Position numbers and translations under genes: made by a program
In this document: piece by piece, positions 50,312-59,627 of the stretch
Layout of the letters: each line of letters starts with the position of its first letter
How positions within the stretch are numbered: position 1 is the first letter of the stretch
Notes under the pieces: model-generated
What the model saw: the letters and a program-made list of their open reading frames with translations, nothing else
Databases searched by the model: none
Told to the model about the DNA's origin: nothing
Source of the DNA: Akkermansiaceae bacterium
Lineage (GTDB): Bacteria > Verrucomicrobiota > Verrucomicrobiia > Verrucomicrobiales > Akkermansiaceae
Assembly: GCA_024233115.1 (NCBI GenBank)
Contig: JACKQB010000003.1
Span: 310,001 to 374,000 of the forward strand
Direction of reading: 5' to 3'
Length of the DNA stretch: 64,000 nt

Positions 50312-51436
50312 GTGGCACGGAAACGAAATTCAGATTCAGAAGATGGAGTCAACCTTGACTCCCTCATGGATGCGCTCACCAACGTCGTGGCGGTGCTGAT
50401 TCTCGTGCTTATCCTGGTACAGGCGGACGTCAGCCAGAAGGTGGTTCAGTTTCTTGAGGGCCTCCTGCCTGCGACACCGGAAGAGGTCGTGGCCTCGACC
50501 CAAAAAGTGGAGGAACTTGAAAAGAAAAAACTCAAGATCAAGAACCTGCTCTCCGAGGATGCGCCGACACCTGAGGACATTGAAACCGAGCAACGCCAAC
50601 TGGCTTTGCTCGAGAAACAGACCAAGGAAAACAAAAAACTGTTGGTTGAAATTTCCGAACTCATCAAGCTTGAGGAAAAAACGCGCAAAGAGCGTGACGA
50701 TGAAAACAAGAAGACCTCGGCGATTCAAAAGGAGATCGCACGGCTCGAGGCTCTCCTTGATGCCACCCCCCCGGTCAAAGCCCCGCCGCCGGCCGAAGTC
50801 AGTATTCCCATCAGCCGGTCCATCCCGAAGAGTGCCGAGATCTATTATGCGATCGTGGTTCACGACCGCGTCCATTTTATCGACCCCTTCACCCCGGTTG
50901 AACTTTTTGAAGCTGAATTCAAAAAACACAAACGCAAATGGCTGGTTGAACGCATCAAACGCCAAGGTGCCGACCGCTACATCTACAACCAGGCGAAAAT
51001 TGCCGAACACTTCAAAAATTTCGATTTTAAAAACTCACGTAAGCAAACGGTCCGCTTGCTCGCCAATCCGTTAGGCACGCGCATGCGTATCGAAATCAAA
51101 CCCGACCTCAAAGCCGGGGGCACCGCCCTTGCAGACATCAACAACCGGGAGAGCACCTATTTCAAAATCCTCAAGAAACTGGCTAACAATAACAGGGCGG
51201 TGATCCTGTACCACGTCAACCCCAACTCGTTTAACACTTACCTCCAAGCCCGTATCCTTTCGGACAAGGCCGGCATCGCCGCGGGCTGGGAGATCAATTA
51301 CAGCCAGGCTCATTCCATTGTCTTGGCGGATGTTGAAGTGAAACGCTTGCAAGACCCACCACCTCCGGACCCCAACGCAAAACCCAAACCTCCCAAACCG
51401 CCCAAACCACCACGGATTGATCCAAAGCTCGATTAG
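50312..51436 (+). CDS. Single-pass coiled-coil partner of the ExbB-like channel, second
   Basis: 374 aa from GTG 50312. The N-terminal helix is MDALTNVVAVLILVLILVQA (about 19-38), with the conserved polar residue expected for an ExbD/TolR stator (D20, D15). A coiled coil spans about 60-145, followed by a globular domain (IYYAIVVHDRVHFIDPFTPV, LKKLANNNRAVILYHVNPNS) and a Pro/Lys tail (PNAKPKPPKPPKPPRIDP). Its stop overlaps the convergent mutarotase-like gene by 4 bp. Confidence 0.7.
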   Translation: MARKRNSDSEDGVNLDSLMDALTNVVAVLILVLILVQADVSQKVVQFLEGLLPATPEEVVASTQKVEELEKKKLKIKNLLSEDAPTPEDIETEQRQLALLEKQTKENKKLLVEISELIKLEEKTRKERDDENKKTSAIQKEIARLEALLDATPPVKAPPPAEVSIPISRSIPKSAEIYYAIVVHDRVHFIDPFTPVELFEAEFKKHKRKWLVERIKRQGADRYIYNQAKIAEHFKNFDFKNSRKQTVRLLANPLGTRMRIEIKPDLKAGGTALADINNRESTYFKILKKLANNNRAVILYHVNPNSFNTYLQARILSDKAGIAAGWEINYSQAHSIVLADVEVKRLQDPPPPDPNAKPKPPKPPKPPRIDPKLD

Positions 51437-52347
51437 GATCGATGATCATTGAGCCTGAATTGCATGGACCACCTGTGCACGTCCCCCGGGGCGAGAATAC
51501 GGTGGCACCCCGACTCCACCGCTTCTAACAATTCATCATAAGGAGCTGTAGTTGGTTCTATTCCCAGATTAAAATACGGGGGCACATCGCAGCCGGACCA
51601 CCCCCTCAGGTTCAGCCACAGGCCTAGGTAGGGTATGGTTTCAAGGTCCCATGAGAGTTCCAGGACACCTCCATCGGCAGCTTCGATCTTCAGCGAATCG
51701 ACATCGCCTTTGGTCGTGAATATTTTATGGGCCATCGCTGCAACAGAAGCGTCACTTTGTGGGTCCGCAATATCAAATCGGCTTCCACCCGACGAGAGGT
51801 GTGTGATGGGAAGGTCTGGGATTGGGGTTGTGTCACGGGTTAGAAACCGCTGCGTTGGCACTTCAAGCACCATCCCCGGCTCCAGCGCGATCAGCGGGTG
51901 GCATGCCCACAGGTATGGCACCGCTTGGGCCTGTAACGACTCGAGCGCGTAAGCGACCCGGACCAGACTATCTTCGAGAGTGATTGTCCGTATGAATTTT
52001 GTGTTAATGGCACGGCCCAACCAGGTGGTGACAAGTGTGTGAGGACCAGTTTGCTGCACAGTTGCAGGCAGGAAAACGAGTTCTCCATGGTCCGGGATTT
52101 TGGTTCCATCAGCGAGTGTTACCGGGGAAATCGAGGGGAATATCTCGTCCCAGCCACCAAAGTCGATATTTTTGGTATAGGATTCCCCGTAGACCGGCTG
52201 ACGGATTGTCAGGTGTGGGTTTTTCCACAACCATTCACGTCCGGTTCTCCGGTCTACGAGAGATGAGATTTTCCCACCCGGCTCGGGAAGGACTTCAAGG
52301 GAGATATACTTGTTTTGCAATAACACAGGATCGGTTTTGGCAGTCAT
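51433..52347 (-). CDS. Aldose 1-epimerase-like (galactose mutarotase fold) protein
   Basis: 304 aa from the ATG at 52347 (MTAKTDPVLLQNKYISLEVL). ISLEVLPEPGGKISSLVDRR, FGGWDEIFPSISP, PYLWACHPLIAL (His) and FNLGIEPTTAPYDEL (Glu) fit the mutarotase-like superfamily and its catalytic His/Glu positions. It probably acts on a free sugar. It overlaps the convergent partner gene by 4 bp and is the last gene of the minus-strand group from 57.3 kb. Confidence 0.75.
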   Translation of the reverse strand: MTAKTDPVLLQNKYISLEVLPEPGGKISSLVDRRTGREWLWKNPHLTIRQPVYGESYTKNIDFGGWDEIFPSISPVTLADGTKIPDHGELVFLPATVQQTGPHTLVTTWLGRAINTKFIRTITLEDSLVRVAYALESLQAQAVPYLWACHPLIALEPGMVLEVPTQRFLTRDTTPIPDLPITHLSSGGSRFDIADPQSDASVAAMAHKIFTTKGDVDSLKIEAADGGVLELSWDLETIPYLGLWLNLRGWSGCDVPPYFNLGIEPTTAPYDELLEAVESGCHRILAPGDVHRWSMQFRLNDHRS

Positions 52348-52416
52348 CTTTCGCGCATGGAATGCTATCCCACAACAGGCATCCCTACAAGGCCGGAGCC
52401 GCCTCATGCAAAGTGG

Positions 52417-53286
52417 CTATTCCTTTCCACCTTGAGAAGGCTTACTACTCACCCCCTCCAAGGCATCCATCTTCTTGACCCTGGCCGCGAGTTCTGTGAG
52501 AGGTTCCCTCCTGATGCGGTCTATCAGGATACAGTCTTGCTGGGATCCGGGCACTCCGGGGTAACAGACAATGGTGATCAGCATATCCTTGGTGTAAGGC
52601 ACAGAAACCGGTTGGATTCTTTGCCATTTCGATTGCCTTTGTCGATAGACAAAACCTTGCACATGGCTCAGTGTGCCGGGTGCTTTGATGACGGCAGCCC
52701 GCCCGGGTCTAGCGAAGTGAGGCGTCTTCGAGTCACCCAAGGCAAGCCCGACATTGGACTGCGTAAAATTCACCAGACGGGGTGCTGTTTTACCAGTGGT
52801 CAGCATCGGGGTTTCGAGTATAATCACCTGGGCATTGCTCCAGCTTTTCTTGTCGGGCTGTCGAGCCATGTAAACGGTGAATGCGCCGGATTCCCGGGGC
52901 AAGGTGATTTTTGCAAACGGGGCGGCGGAACCCTTGATGTTAAGCACGAGCGAAGGGGACTTTACCCGATAGGGTCTAGTCGCCACATTCAGCATCAGGT
53001 GAAGCGACTGCTGGTAGGATGTCTCCTCCTTGTTGGATGCCTTATCCTTCGTCACATTCCCTAACATAACACCGGGCGGGAGGATCGCTTCCTCATCCTG
53101 GATTTTAAAAATCGGATTGTCCCCTTCTCTTCCCACTATTTTGGGTAAGGGGGGCTTTGCCACGGCAACAAAACGCACCAGTAAAAGTGGTTTTTTATCC
53201 TGGGCGGCACATGGAACAGACAGTAATATTGTTAGAAAAACCGACAAAACAGCAAACAGGCGGACAACGGGTCTGGCTCTGGTCAT
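52417..53286 (-). CDS. Secreted protein of unknown function next to the PilX-type gene
   Basis: 289 aa from the ATG at 53286; the preferred start gives a standard signal peptide, MTRARPVVRLFAVLSVFLTI ... PCAAQ. An earlier ATG at 53319 overlaps the preceding gene. The body is beta-rich (LLLVRFVAVAKPPLPKIVGR, HLMLNVATRPYRVKSPSLVL, GFVYRQRQSKWQRIQPVSVP) and lacks recognisable motifs. It follows the large PilX-type gene by 22 bp, so it is probably part of the same surface or secretion system. It may be an accessory of that protein. Confidence 0.65.
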   Translation of the reverse strand: MTRARPVVRLFAVLSVFLTILLSVPCAAQDKKPLLLVRFVAVAKPPLPKIVGREGDNPIFKIQDEEAILPPGVMLGNVTKDKASNKEETSYQQSLHLMLNVATRPYRVKSPSLVLNIKGSAAPFAKITLPRESGAFTVYMARQPDKKSWSNAQVIILETPMLTTGKTAPRLVNFTQSNVGLALGDSKTPHFARPGRAAVIKAPGTLSHVQGFVYRQRQSKWQRIQPVSVPYTKDMLITIVCYPGVPGSQQDCILIDRIRREPLTELAARVKKMDALEGVSSKPSQGGKE

Positions 53287-53308
53287 AATCAAATGATGGT
53301 TGTCGTTG

Positions 53309-56300
53309 TTAGACCTCATCGTGGTGCAACCAACGGAATTGTGTGATGATGTAACGCCGACCATAACGTCGGGATTCTTCAGATAGTTGTGTGTTAAACG
53401 CCCTATCCGTATTGGCAGGGTTGCTGGATGTGGCGACGGTCAGGGGCTCCATGGCATCGTCCTCGGGATTCACGTAATCGGTGCTCCTTTGCACCACAGC
53501 CTCACACCAGGCTCTGGCTAGAACAGTGCCACTGTTTGCAGCCGACCGGGCTTCACCGTATGCACGGATCACGAAGGTATCCCCACGGGTGGTCATGGCA
53601 GAACCCAAGCTACTTAGGAGCGCCCCCTGGTCAAGGTATCCTGGCAGTCCGGCTGTTTTCCATCGGTTCATCAGGCGCTTGTCCATCCAGTGACTGAACG
53701 GGTCGCCCAGCCTGTCATCGGCCGTATTTCCGAGCGGTGCATTATCGGCTCCGGTCTGCAAGCTACTGTTGATACCGGAAAGCTCGATGGCTGCTTCAAG
53801 TGGGCTCATCAAAGCGGTCCCCTCGGTGGCTGTCAATTGGGGGCTGGTCCCGGAATCGATCGTCACCAGACGACGATTGACAAAGTCGCCCAAAGTCAGG
53901 AATGGGCCGCGAAGCTTCACTTGTTCCACTATCGCCTCGGCGAGGTCCTCAATTTCGGAGTCATCCAGCTCCCTGTAACCGGCGAACACCTGGCTGTCGG
54001 TATTGCTGGCTGCTTTTTGTCCTTCACTGATACCGGGGAACAACAGACCACTGAAAGCCGTCCCGCCATAACCGGCGGACGATTTGCCATCCACAGCAGC
54101 TTGCCTATGCAGTCCTCGCAAGGAGTTCAACATCACCTTCCACGCGTCCACCGAGGTCGAGTTTACATTAAACGCACCGCGGTTCATCAGATACCGACCG
54201 CTTTGGTGGTAGGCAAAAAACCCGGGTCTGCTACCCGAAAGCCCGTCCTCGAACTGCCGGGATGCGTCCTCTGCCGTTAACCCGAGATGGAGCCGGTTGT
54301 TTGCCAGGGGGTCATCTTTGTACCAGACCGGATTTCCCGATGCATCGTAGGGAATACTCGAAAGAAAAAACCGGTCCCACAGGGCATGGTTCACCTCGTA
54401 GGCGATGTCGTAGACGAGGATTTCATCGTCATGGGTCGAGGCGGTCGATGAAAAACTCCCGGGGTCATCCAAAGAAGCCTTCACTTTGCCGATGACGGAC
54501 CTGTCCTGGTTCAGCCATCCCCAGCTGGCGGTGGGGTTTTTGCGGTTGTGCTGTTCCGACGACACCACGTTTTTAGTCCAGCGTTGCGAGCTCTCGGGGG
54601 TCAGGGTGCTGAAGCCCAGTGCCGAGTAGGCATTGGAGGCCCTGATGATGGTGGCATCGGGATCCGACCTGCCATCGGCCTTGCCGCGACCCACAATATA
54701 CGCCGGATGCCATGGTGAGTAACTAAGCTCGGCGTGCCGCAGGTCAGCCAGAGACATCAGTGGGATCTCGGGACGGGGAAGATGGTAGATGACGATGCGC
54801 TGATCTTGCACAGGCTCCGAGCCCCTCCCTTCCCCGGCACTCAGCGGGTTGGCCAGATACTTTCCGTTCACCGGACCAAAGGGGGCGTCGGCAGCATCGC
54901 CACCCGTGATCAAGGGGAACATCGCTGGCTTGTAGTGGGTTCCTGTTGACCAAAGAGACCAAACGGCGTTCTGGCTGATCCAACTGGTGTGGCTGAAGGC
55001 GGCACGGGGGTTCCAGGAATCGAAAAGTGACATGCCGTTGATCACCTCACCAGCGGTATTGGAGCCAGAGTTGTTGCCATAAAAGTCGGGATAGAAGCCG
55101 TCCATGATCCCACCGAGTTCATCGTAGTAGTGCAGCCTCATACCATAACGCCAGAACCGTGGCGGTGGCCCGATGTCCTCCTCGGTGAAGACACTGAGCC
55201 GTTTATTGCCGACGCCATTGGCCGGATAATGAGCCAAGGCCGTCCCTCCAGTTTGACCCTCCATGGTTTTCAAACCAAGGTAACTCGCATGTTGCACGCC
55301 ATTCATATCATAGAAGAGGCCGGCGGGACTGGTGTTGAGATAGGCGACGGTAGGAAAGTTTTTGGCACTTCCCGGACTGACTGCCACGGTCTTATAGTCC
55401 AACCCCCCAGTTGTGCCGGAGGGAACGGCCTTGAGCATGGCCTGCTCCCCGGCACCCGTCTCCGGTGTCCACATATGCGAGCCCTCAAATCCGTAGGTTG
55501 AGTGCCGCGTGCCGAATATGTTAGGGAAATCGAGATAGAAACTGCCCTCACCCGGATAGGCGGAAGCGGTCATCGGGTTGTCGGAAAAATCAAAGCCATA
55601 CTTCGCCGTCCCCCGTGCACCCGGGCTGCTTAGGGTGGCTTTCCCCGATTTCCAATCCGGTGAGAACACCACGGTCTCGCCTGGCTCGATGGTCACGGAT
55701 TTGACAAGAAACCCAAAATAGCGCCTGATTTCCCCGGCATCCAGTGGGTTGCCTTTGGCTCCGGCGTCATGGGAACCCATGTGGTTACGGAACGCCTGCA
55801 GGTGCTCGGACCTCTGGTAGGCAGCCGGCACCCCGGCTTTGAAGTCCATGGTTTGCGCCAGGTTGTTACCGCTCGGCAATCTGGAGTCACCAATACACCT
55901 GATAAGATACACGTAGTCGGGAATCTTGAGGCTTACATTGTAGGGGTTCCAGAGTTTGACGGTCGGGTAAAGGTGGGCACGCACACCATATTTTCTGGCA
56001 GGGTCCGTAGCACCGGGAATATCAAAACATGAAAAGTCAAAGGCACAGGACGCCTCCGCCATGATCGGGTGGATGTTAGGCCGGTCGACCGCTGTCAGGT
56101 CAGCCGCGGTGCCTCCCAGCTCCACCCGTTGATACTGGCCCAGATCACGCTGGCTAACACTCATTGAATAGCCAATGTCCCCGGGCAGCCGGTCCATGGG
56201 ATTGATCGTGGCCTGAGCACCGCTGGCTGAGTCATTTTTCACCACGTGCCGGATCAGGTTGTATCGACGCAGCGCATCGAATTTAGGCCCTGTCTTCAGA

Positions 56301-56386
56301 TGCCGCTCACCGGGGATCATCGAGTCCGCCCCGCTAATGCCGTCCGCCCTGCCTGCTGCGGACTCAGCAATACCGGTGACATTCAT
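53309..56386 (-). CDS. Large PilX-type / Verru_Chthon cassette A-like protein, C-terminal part
   Basis: 1025 aa in the same frame as the preceding 302-codon ORF; TAA at 56390-56392 then CCG separates the two, with no frameshift. Content includes SMIPGERHLKTGPKFDALRR, TVKLWNPYNVSLKIPDYVYL, YHLPRPEIPLMSLADLRHAE and AYGEARSAANSGTVLARAWC, which recur in large (1200-1400 aa) Verrucomicrobia proteins with pilin-like starts. It has no signal peptide of its own, so alone it could not be exported; it is the rest of the upstream ORF. The closing FLTLGDFVNRRL and AWCEAVVQRSTDYV segments are family-like. Confidence 0.7.
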   Translation of the reverse strand: MNVTGIAESAAGRADGISGADSMIPGERHLKTGPKFDALRRYNLIRHVVKNDSASGAQATINPMDRLPGDIGYSMSVSQRDLGQYQRVELGGTAADLTAVDRPNIHPIMAEASCAFDFSCFDIPGATDPARKYGVRAHLYPTVKLWNPYNVSLKIPDYVYLIRCIGDSRLPSGNNLAQTMDFKAGVPAAYQRSEHLQAFRNHMGSHDAGAKGNPLDAGEIRRYFGFLVKSVTIEPGETVVFSPDWKSGKATLSSPGARGTAKYGFDFSDNPMTASAYPGEGSFYLDFPNIFGTRHSTYGFEGSHMWTPETGAGEQAMLKAVPSGTTGGLDYKTVAVSPGSAKNFPTVAYLNTSPAGLFYDMNGVQHASYLGLKTMEGQTGGTALAHYPANGVGNKRLSVFTEEDIGPPPRFWRYGMRLHYYDELGGIMDGFYPDFYGNNSGSNTAGEVINGMSLFDSWNPRAAFSHTSWISQNAVWSLWSTGTHYKPAMFPLITGGDAADAPFGPVNGKYLANPLSAGEGRGSEPVQDQRIVIYHLPRPEIPLMSLADLRHAELSYSPWHPAYIVGRGKADGRSDPDATIIRASNAYSALGFSTLTPESSQRWTKNVVSSEQHNRKNPTASWGWLNQDRSVIGKVKASLDDPGSFSSTASTHDDEILVYDIAYEVNHALWDRFFLSSIPYDASGNPVWYKDDPLANNRLHLGLTAEDASRQFEDGLSGSRPGFFAYHQSGRYLMNRGAFNVNSTSVDAWKVMLNSLRGLHRQAAVDGKSSAGYGGTAFSGLLFPGISEGQKAASNTDSQVFAGYRELDDSEIEDLAEAIVEQVKLRGPFLTLGDFVNRRLVTIDSGTSPQLTATEGTALMSPLEAAIELSGINSSLQTGADNAPLGNTADDRLGDPFSHWMDKRLMNRWKTAGLPGYLDQGALLSSLGSAMTTRGDTFVIRAYGEARSAANSGTVLARAWCEAVVQRSTDYVNPEDDAMEPLTVATSSNPANTDRAFNTQLSEESRRYGRRYIITQFRWLHHDEV

Positions 56387-56389
56387 CGG

Positions 56390-57298
56390 TTACCCGATGA
56401 ATGCGGACAAATCCTTTTTAAAACCTCCATCCAGCGGATTGGTCAGCAGACCTTCACTGTAGTTGGTCAGGGAAAAATAACTACTCCTAAGCGCGTCCCG
56501 CCCCGTCCTGGTATCCGCGCTTAAACGGGCAAGCAGGTTCTCGTTGTAGGTCAGCAATCTCGACCAGGTTTCGCTGGCAACCCTGTCATATTTGGGAAAT
56601 AAGGAGCCGGTAGCATCCTTCAAGGCGTTGAGGTCCGACTTGGGTGATGTTCCCAGTAACGCAAGATACCCAGGGCTGTTTTCATTGGGAAGAGGTGCTG
56701 GGAGTTGATGGTCAATCCGGGCCTTGACGCTTTCGTCACTCACCCAGTAGGCGTAGGCACCTTTTGTGCTTTTCACCAGCGGTACCTCCACAGCCCTTGA
56801 CTTTGTCGATGACCCGGCTCCTACCAATTCTGCGTATTCCGTCACGGCATCCACACCGCTGTCAGGCTGGCTCACCAACCAGTCTACAAACAGCTTATCC
56901 TTCACATAATCCGTCCCTGCCGAACGTTTGTCGGTGATATAATAGTCCGTTTCATGCCTTGCGATCACAGGCTTTATCTCACCCTCTTCACGCACCCGGT
57001 AGACACCCGTCCAGTGCTCTTTGATCCCTTGTTCGCTGCCCGCCATTGACGGGGCGGTAGCCCGGTCGTCTGCTCCTGTAGCACTCTGTAGCTGCCCGAG
57101 AGCCATCATCAACGCCATCCGTGCGTTTGCCCTTGCCTGGGCCATCGCTTTATTGCCGTCTGTAGTTCTCGTTTCAATAACAGCCAGGCTAAGCATCGCC
57201 AGTGCAATCATCGCCAGAAGAACCATCACGGAAATGGTTGCAATCAAAGCAAACCCATTTTTTGCAGGTTGCAGTCGTCTCGAGTTCTCGGATTTCAT
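56390..57298 (-). CDS. Large PilX-type protein, N-terminal part, ended by an in-frame TAA
   Basis: 302 aa from the ATG at 57298 (MKSENSRRLQPAKNGFALIA). The prepilin-like helix is ATISVMVLLAMIALAMLSLA (about 19-38), followed by MALMMALGQLQSATGADDRA, typical of these verrucomicrobial proteins. It ends DGGFKKDLSAFIG-TAA, followed in the same frame by CCG ATG and the 1025 aa ORF. In relatives that I know, the two parts form one chain, so this is a nonsense mutation, a sequencing error or an unusual split gene. Confidence 0.72.
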   Translation of the reverse strand: MKSENSRRLQPAKNGFALIATISVMVLLAMIALAMLSLAVIETRTTDGNKAMAQARANARMALMMALGQLQSATGADDRATAPSMAGSEQGIKEHWTGVYRVREEGEIKPVIARHETDYYITDKRSAGTDYVKDKLFVDWLVSQPDSGVDAVTEYAELVGAGSSTKSRAVEVPLVKSTKGAYAYWVSDESVKARIDHQLPAPLPNENSPGYLALLGTSPKSDLNALKDATGSLFPKYDRVASETWSRLLTYNENLLARLSADTRTGRDALRSSYFSLTNYSEGLLTNPLDGGFKKDLSAFIG

Positions 57299-57682
57299 GT
57301 TATTTGTGTGTGTTAGGAGAGTCAACAACTCCCATACCATGTTAAATTGTTTTTCTGTAAGCACTATACAGTATGGACAGTATAGAGCCGTATCGAACGC
57401 GATTTACGTTTACAATATATTGACTACATCGTGCACCACTATGCCGAAAGCATCGAAGGTCAAGCTCCAAGCATCAGAATAGCTTTATGAGCAAAAAATA
57501 CAGTTCAATATGACAAGTTTTACACGTTCCCCCCTTGACCCGCACACTTCGGCCCCGCATGGATAACCACCCCTAGCCTGACCCCGCTGGGTAAGAAACC
57601 TTGCAAAGCCGCCGCATTCGGGCTTCAAGTAAACACCACCCACCTTCTTTTCTTTTTTTCGGTTCCTTCTCCACTTAAACCC
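57299..57682. other. Divergent intergenic region with a palindrome
   Basis: About 380 bp between the divergent PilX-type gene and the second sulfatase. CTATAC-AGTATGGACA-GTATAG (57364-57385) is an interrupted palindrome lying 66 bp before the PilX-type start. The rest is unremarkable, and no gene is supported. Confidence 0.5.
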
Positions 57683-59299
57683 ATGTTCCCCAGAGTAAAC
57701 CTTCCATCCCCCCCACTGGCCGGGCTGACTGTCCTCGCCTTGTTCTTTCCCGCCGGCGCGGTCGGTGCAGCACCAGATGCCCTCCGGGCGGACGCAGACA
57801 AAGACAAGCGACCTAACATTATTCTTTTTTACGTCGATGACATGGGCTGGCAGGACACCTCGGTGAAGTTCCACACCTCCGGCACCATCTACAACCGCCG
57901 CTACATCACCCCGAACATGGAGACGCTCGCATCCCGCGGCGTCAAGTTCACCCAGGCCTACTCGGCGGCAAGCATCTGCCAGCCCGCCCGCTATGCGCTG
58001 ATGTCCGGTCTGCTGCCGGCCGCCAGCGGATACACCTACAACGGCGCCGGTGACACCACCGCCACTATCAGGCCGCCGAAGTTCGATCCGCCCCCCATCG
58101 ACCAACTCAACACCCTGCCCAGGGCGCTGCAGGCGCTGGGGTATGAGACCATCCACATCGGGAAGTGGCATATCATGGGGACGCATCCCGATTACTCACG
58201 CAACATCCTCGCGGCGGGATTCAACCGGAAAATCGCCGCCAACGACGCGGGGCAGCCGGGTAGCTTCCTCGGCACCGAGAACTTCGGGGAGCCCGGCAAG
58301 TTTCACGTACCCGGTCTTGAAGCCTACCACGGGAAGGACATTTACCTGACGGAAGCCATCACCCGGGAAAGCAACAAGGAGATCGCCCGCTGCGCTGCAG
58401 TCGGCAAACCCTTCTTCCTCTACCTCGCGCACTACGCCATTCACAAACCCATCCAGCTGGACCGCCGCTTTGCCTGCCACTACGACGGCCGGGAGGACGG
58501 CGGGCATTTCATCGACAACGACATTGAACGCTCCTACGCCACCATGATCGAGGGCATGGACAAGAGCCTGGGCGACATCATGAACCAGCTCAAGGCGCTC
58601 GGCATCGACGAGGAAACGCTGATTGTCTTCAGCTCCGACCACGGCGGCCTGACCTTCACCGACCGCGGCCCCTCCGCCTACCCTGAGGGCACCTTTCCCC
58701 CGACGGGAATCGCCGTTTCCAACCAGTCGCACAACTACCCGCTGCGCTACGGCAAGAGCTGGCTCTACGAGGGGGGCGTCCGGGTGCCCATGATCGTCTC
58801 ATGGGCATCACCCAACGCCGCCAACCCCGTGCAGAAAAACTACCCGGTCCGCGTCGCCGCCACCGAGGACCGGCCGGTCAGCCAGCTCGATTTTTTCCCC
58901 ACCCTCGTCAAAGCCGCCGGCGGCACGCCCCCCGGGTCCGTGCACGGTCACGATATCAGCCACTATTTCTCCGGCTCACGCGGCAGCGACCGACCGGCCA
59001 TGTTCCTCTGGCACCAGCCGCACTACCGACCCGATCACAACATCCCGCACCTGACCGCCATGCGCTTTGGAAAATGGAAAATCGTCCACCGGATCGAATC
59101 CGCCACCTGGGAACTCTACGACCTGTCCACCGACATCCATGAGTGCCGCAACCTGGCACCAACACATCCCCGCGAGCTGGCCAGGTTCAGCCGCATGATG
59201 GTCCGCGAACTCGAAAAAGCCGGCGCCCGCCACCCGACACGGACCAGCGACGGCAAGGAAATCCGCCCGGTCCCCACGCCCGCCACACCTCTTCAATAG
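57683..59299 (+). CDS. Secreted sulfatase (formylglycine type)
   Basis: 538 aa. Signal peptide about 1-29 (LTVLALFFPAGAVGA). NIILFYVDDMGWQDTS gives the metal Asp pair, and SICQPARYALMSGLLPAASG the FGly motif C-Q-P-A-R (Cys about 99). IHIGKWHIMG, LIVFSSDHGGLTFTDRG and WLYEGGVRVPMIVSW complete the active site. The substrate is unknown. It differs clearly from the 46.4 kb sulfatase and directly precedes the PEP-CTERM genes, suggesting joint use in extracellular polysaccharide handling. Confidence 0.9.
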   Translation: MFPRVNLPSPPLAGLTVLALFFPAGAVGAAPDALRADADKDKRPNIILFYVDDMGWQDTSVKFHTSGTIYNRRYITPNMETLASRGVKFTQAYSAASICQPARYALMSGLLPAASGYTYNGAGDTTATIRPPKFDPPPIDQLNTLPRALQALGYETIHIGKWHIMGTHPDYSRNILAAGFNRKIAANDAGQPGSFLGTENFGEPGKFHVPGLEAYHGKDIYLTEAITRESNKEIARCAAVGKPFFLYLAHYAIHKPIQLDRRFACHYDGREDGGHFIDNDIERSYATMIEGMDKSLGDIMNQLKALGIDEETLIVFSSDHGGLTFTDRGPSAYPEGTFPPTGIAVSNQSHNYPLRYGKSWLYEGGVRVPMIVSWASPNAANPVQKNYPVRVAATEDRPVSQLDFFPTLVKAAGGTPPGSVHGHDISHYFSGSRGSDRPAMFLWHQPHYRPDHNIPHLTAMRFGKWKIVHRIESATWELYDLSTDIHECRNLAPTHPRELARFSRMMVRELEKAGARHPTRTSDGKEIRPVPTPATPLQ

Positions 59300-59432
59300 C
59301 CTGAGTTGATTTTGTTAGATTGCCCCGGATGCAACTTGTTGGTTTTTTGAAAAAAACCGCACCCCGACTAACAAACCCTATTTATCGGTTGACACGTTGC
59401 CCTGAACCACCTGCCCACGCCTTCTTGACTTG

Positions 59433-59512
59433 TCATATCGGGCTGTTTTTTTACCCAAAACCGCTATCCCGGCAAAGATGGGTTGACTCTCCCCGCTTTT
59501 ATATCGTATGGG
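59433..59512 (+). promoter_or_regulatory. PEP-CTERM promoter module 1
   Basis: Two sites, ATCGGGCTG (59437) and AAACCGCTA (59458), lie 21 bp apart with TTTTACC between. They are followed by TTGACT (59483-59488) 25 bp from the second site and TATGGG (59507-59512) as a possible -10. This is the most diverged of the five modules. The leader to the ATG at 59628 is about 110 nt. Confidence 0.55.
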
Positions 59513-59627
59513 TCATGATCGTGGTGATCAGGTCGTTCAGGCATCATCGTCACCCAAACAAACACAATGCCATGCATGGCTAACAAAGCAGCAACCAACG
59601 CACAACATCCAACCCAGCATCCCCTCA

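Noticed and set aside
48193..51436. Zorya-type defence system, because of the MotA/ExbB-like channel
   Set aside because: The partner proteins lack a ZorB peptidoglycan domain, and no helicase or nuclease (ZorC, D or E) follows.
59341..59358. GGTTTTTT-GA-AAAAAACC as the terminator of the second sulfatase
   Set aside because: The stem is nearly all A-T with only two G-C pairs and a two-base loop, and no T-run follows outside the stem.
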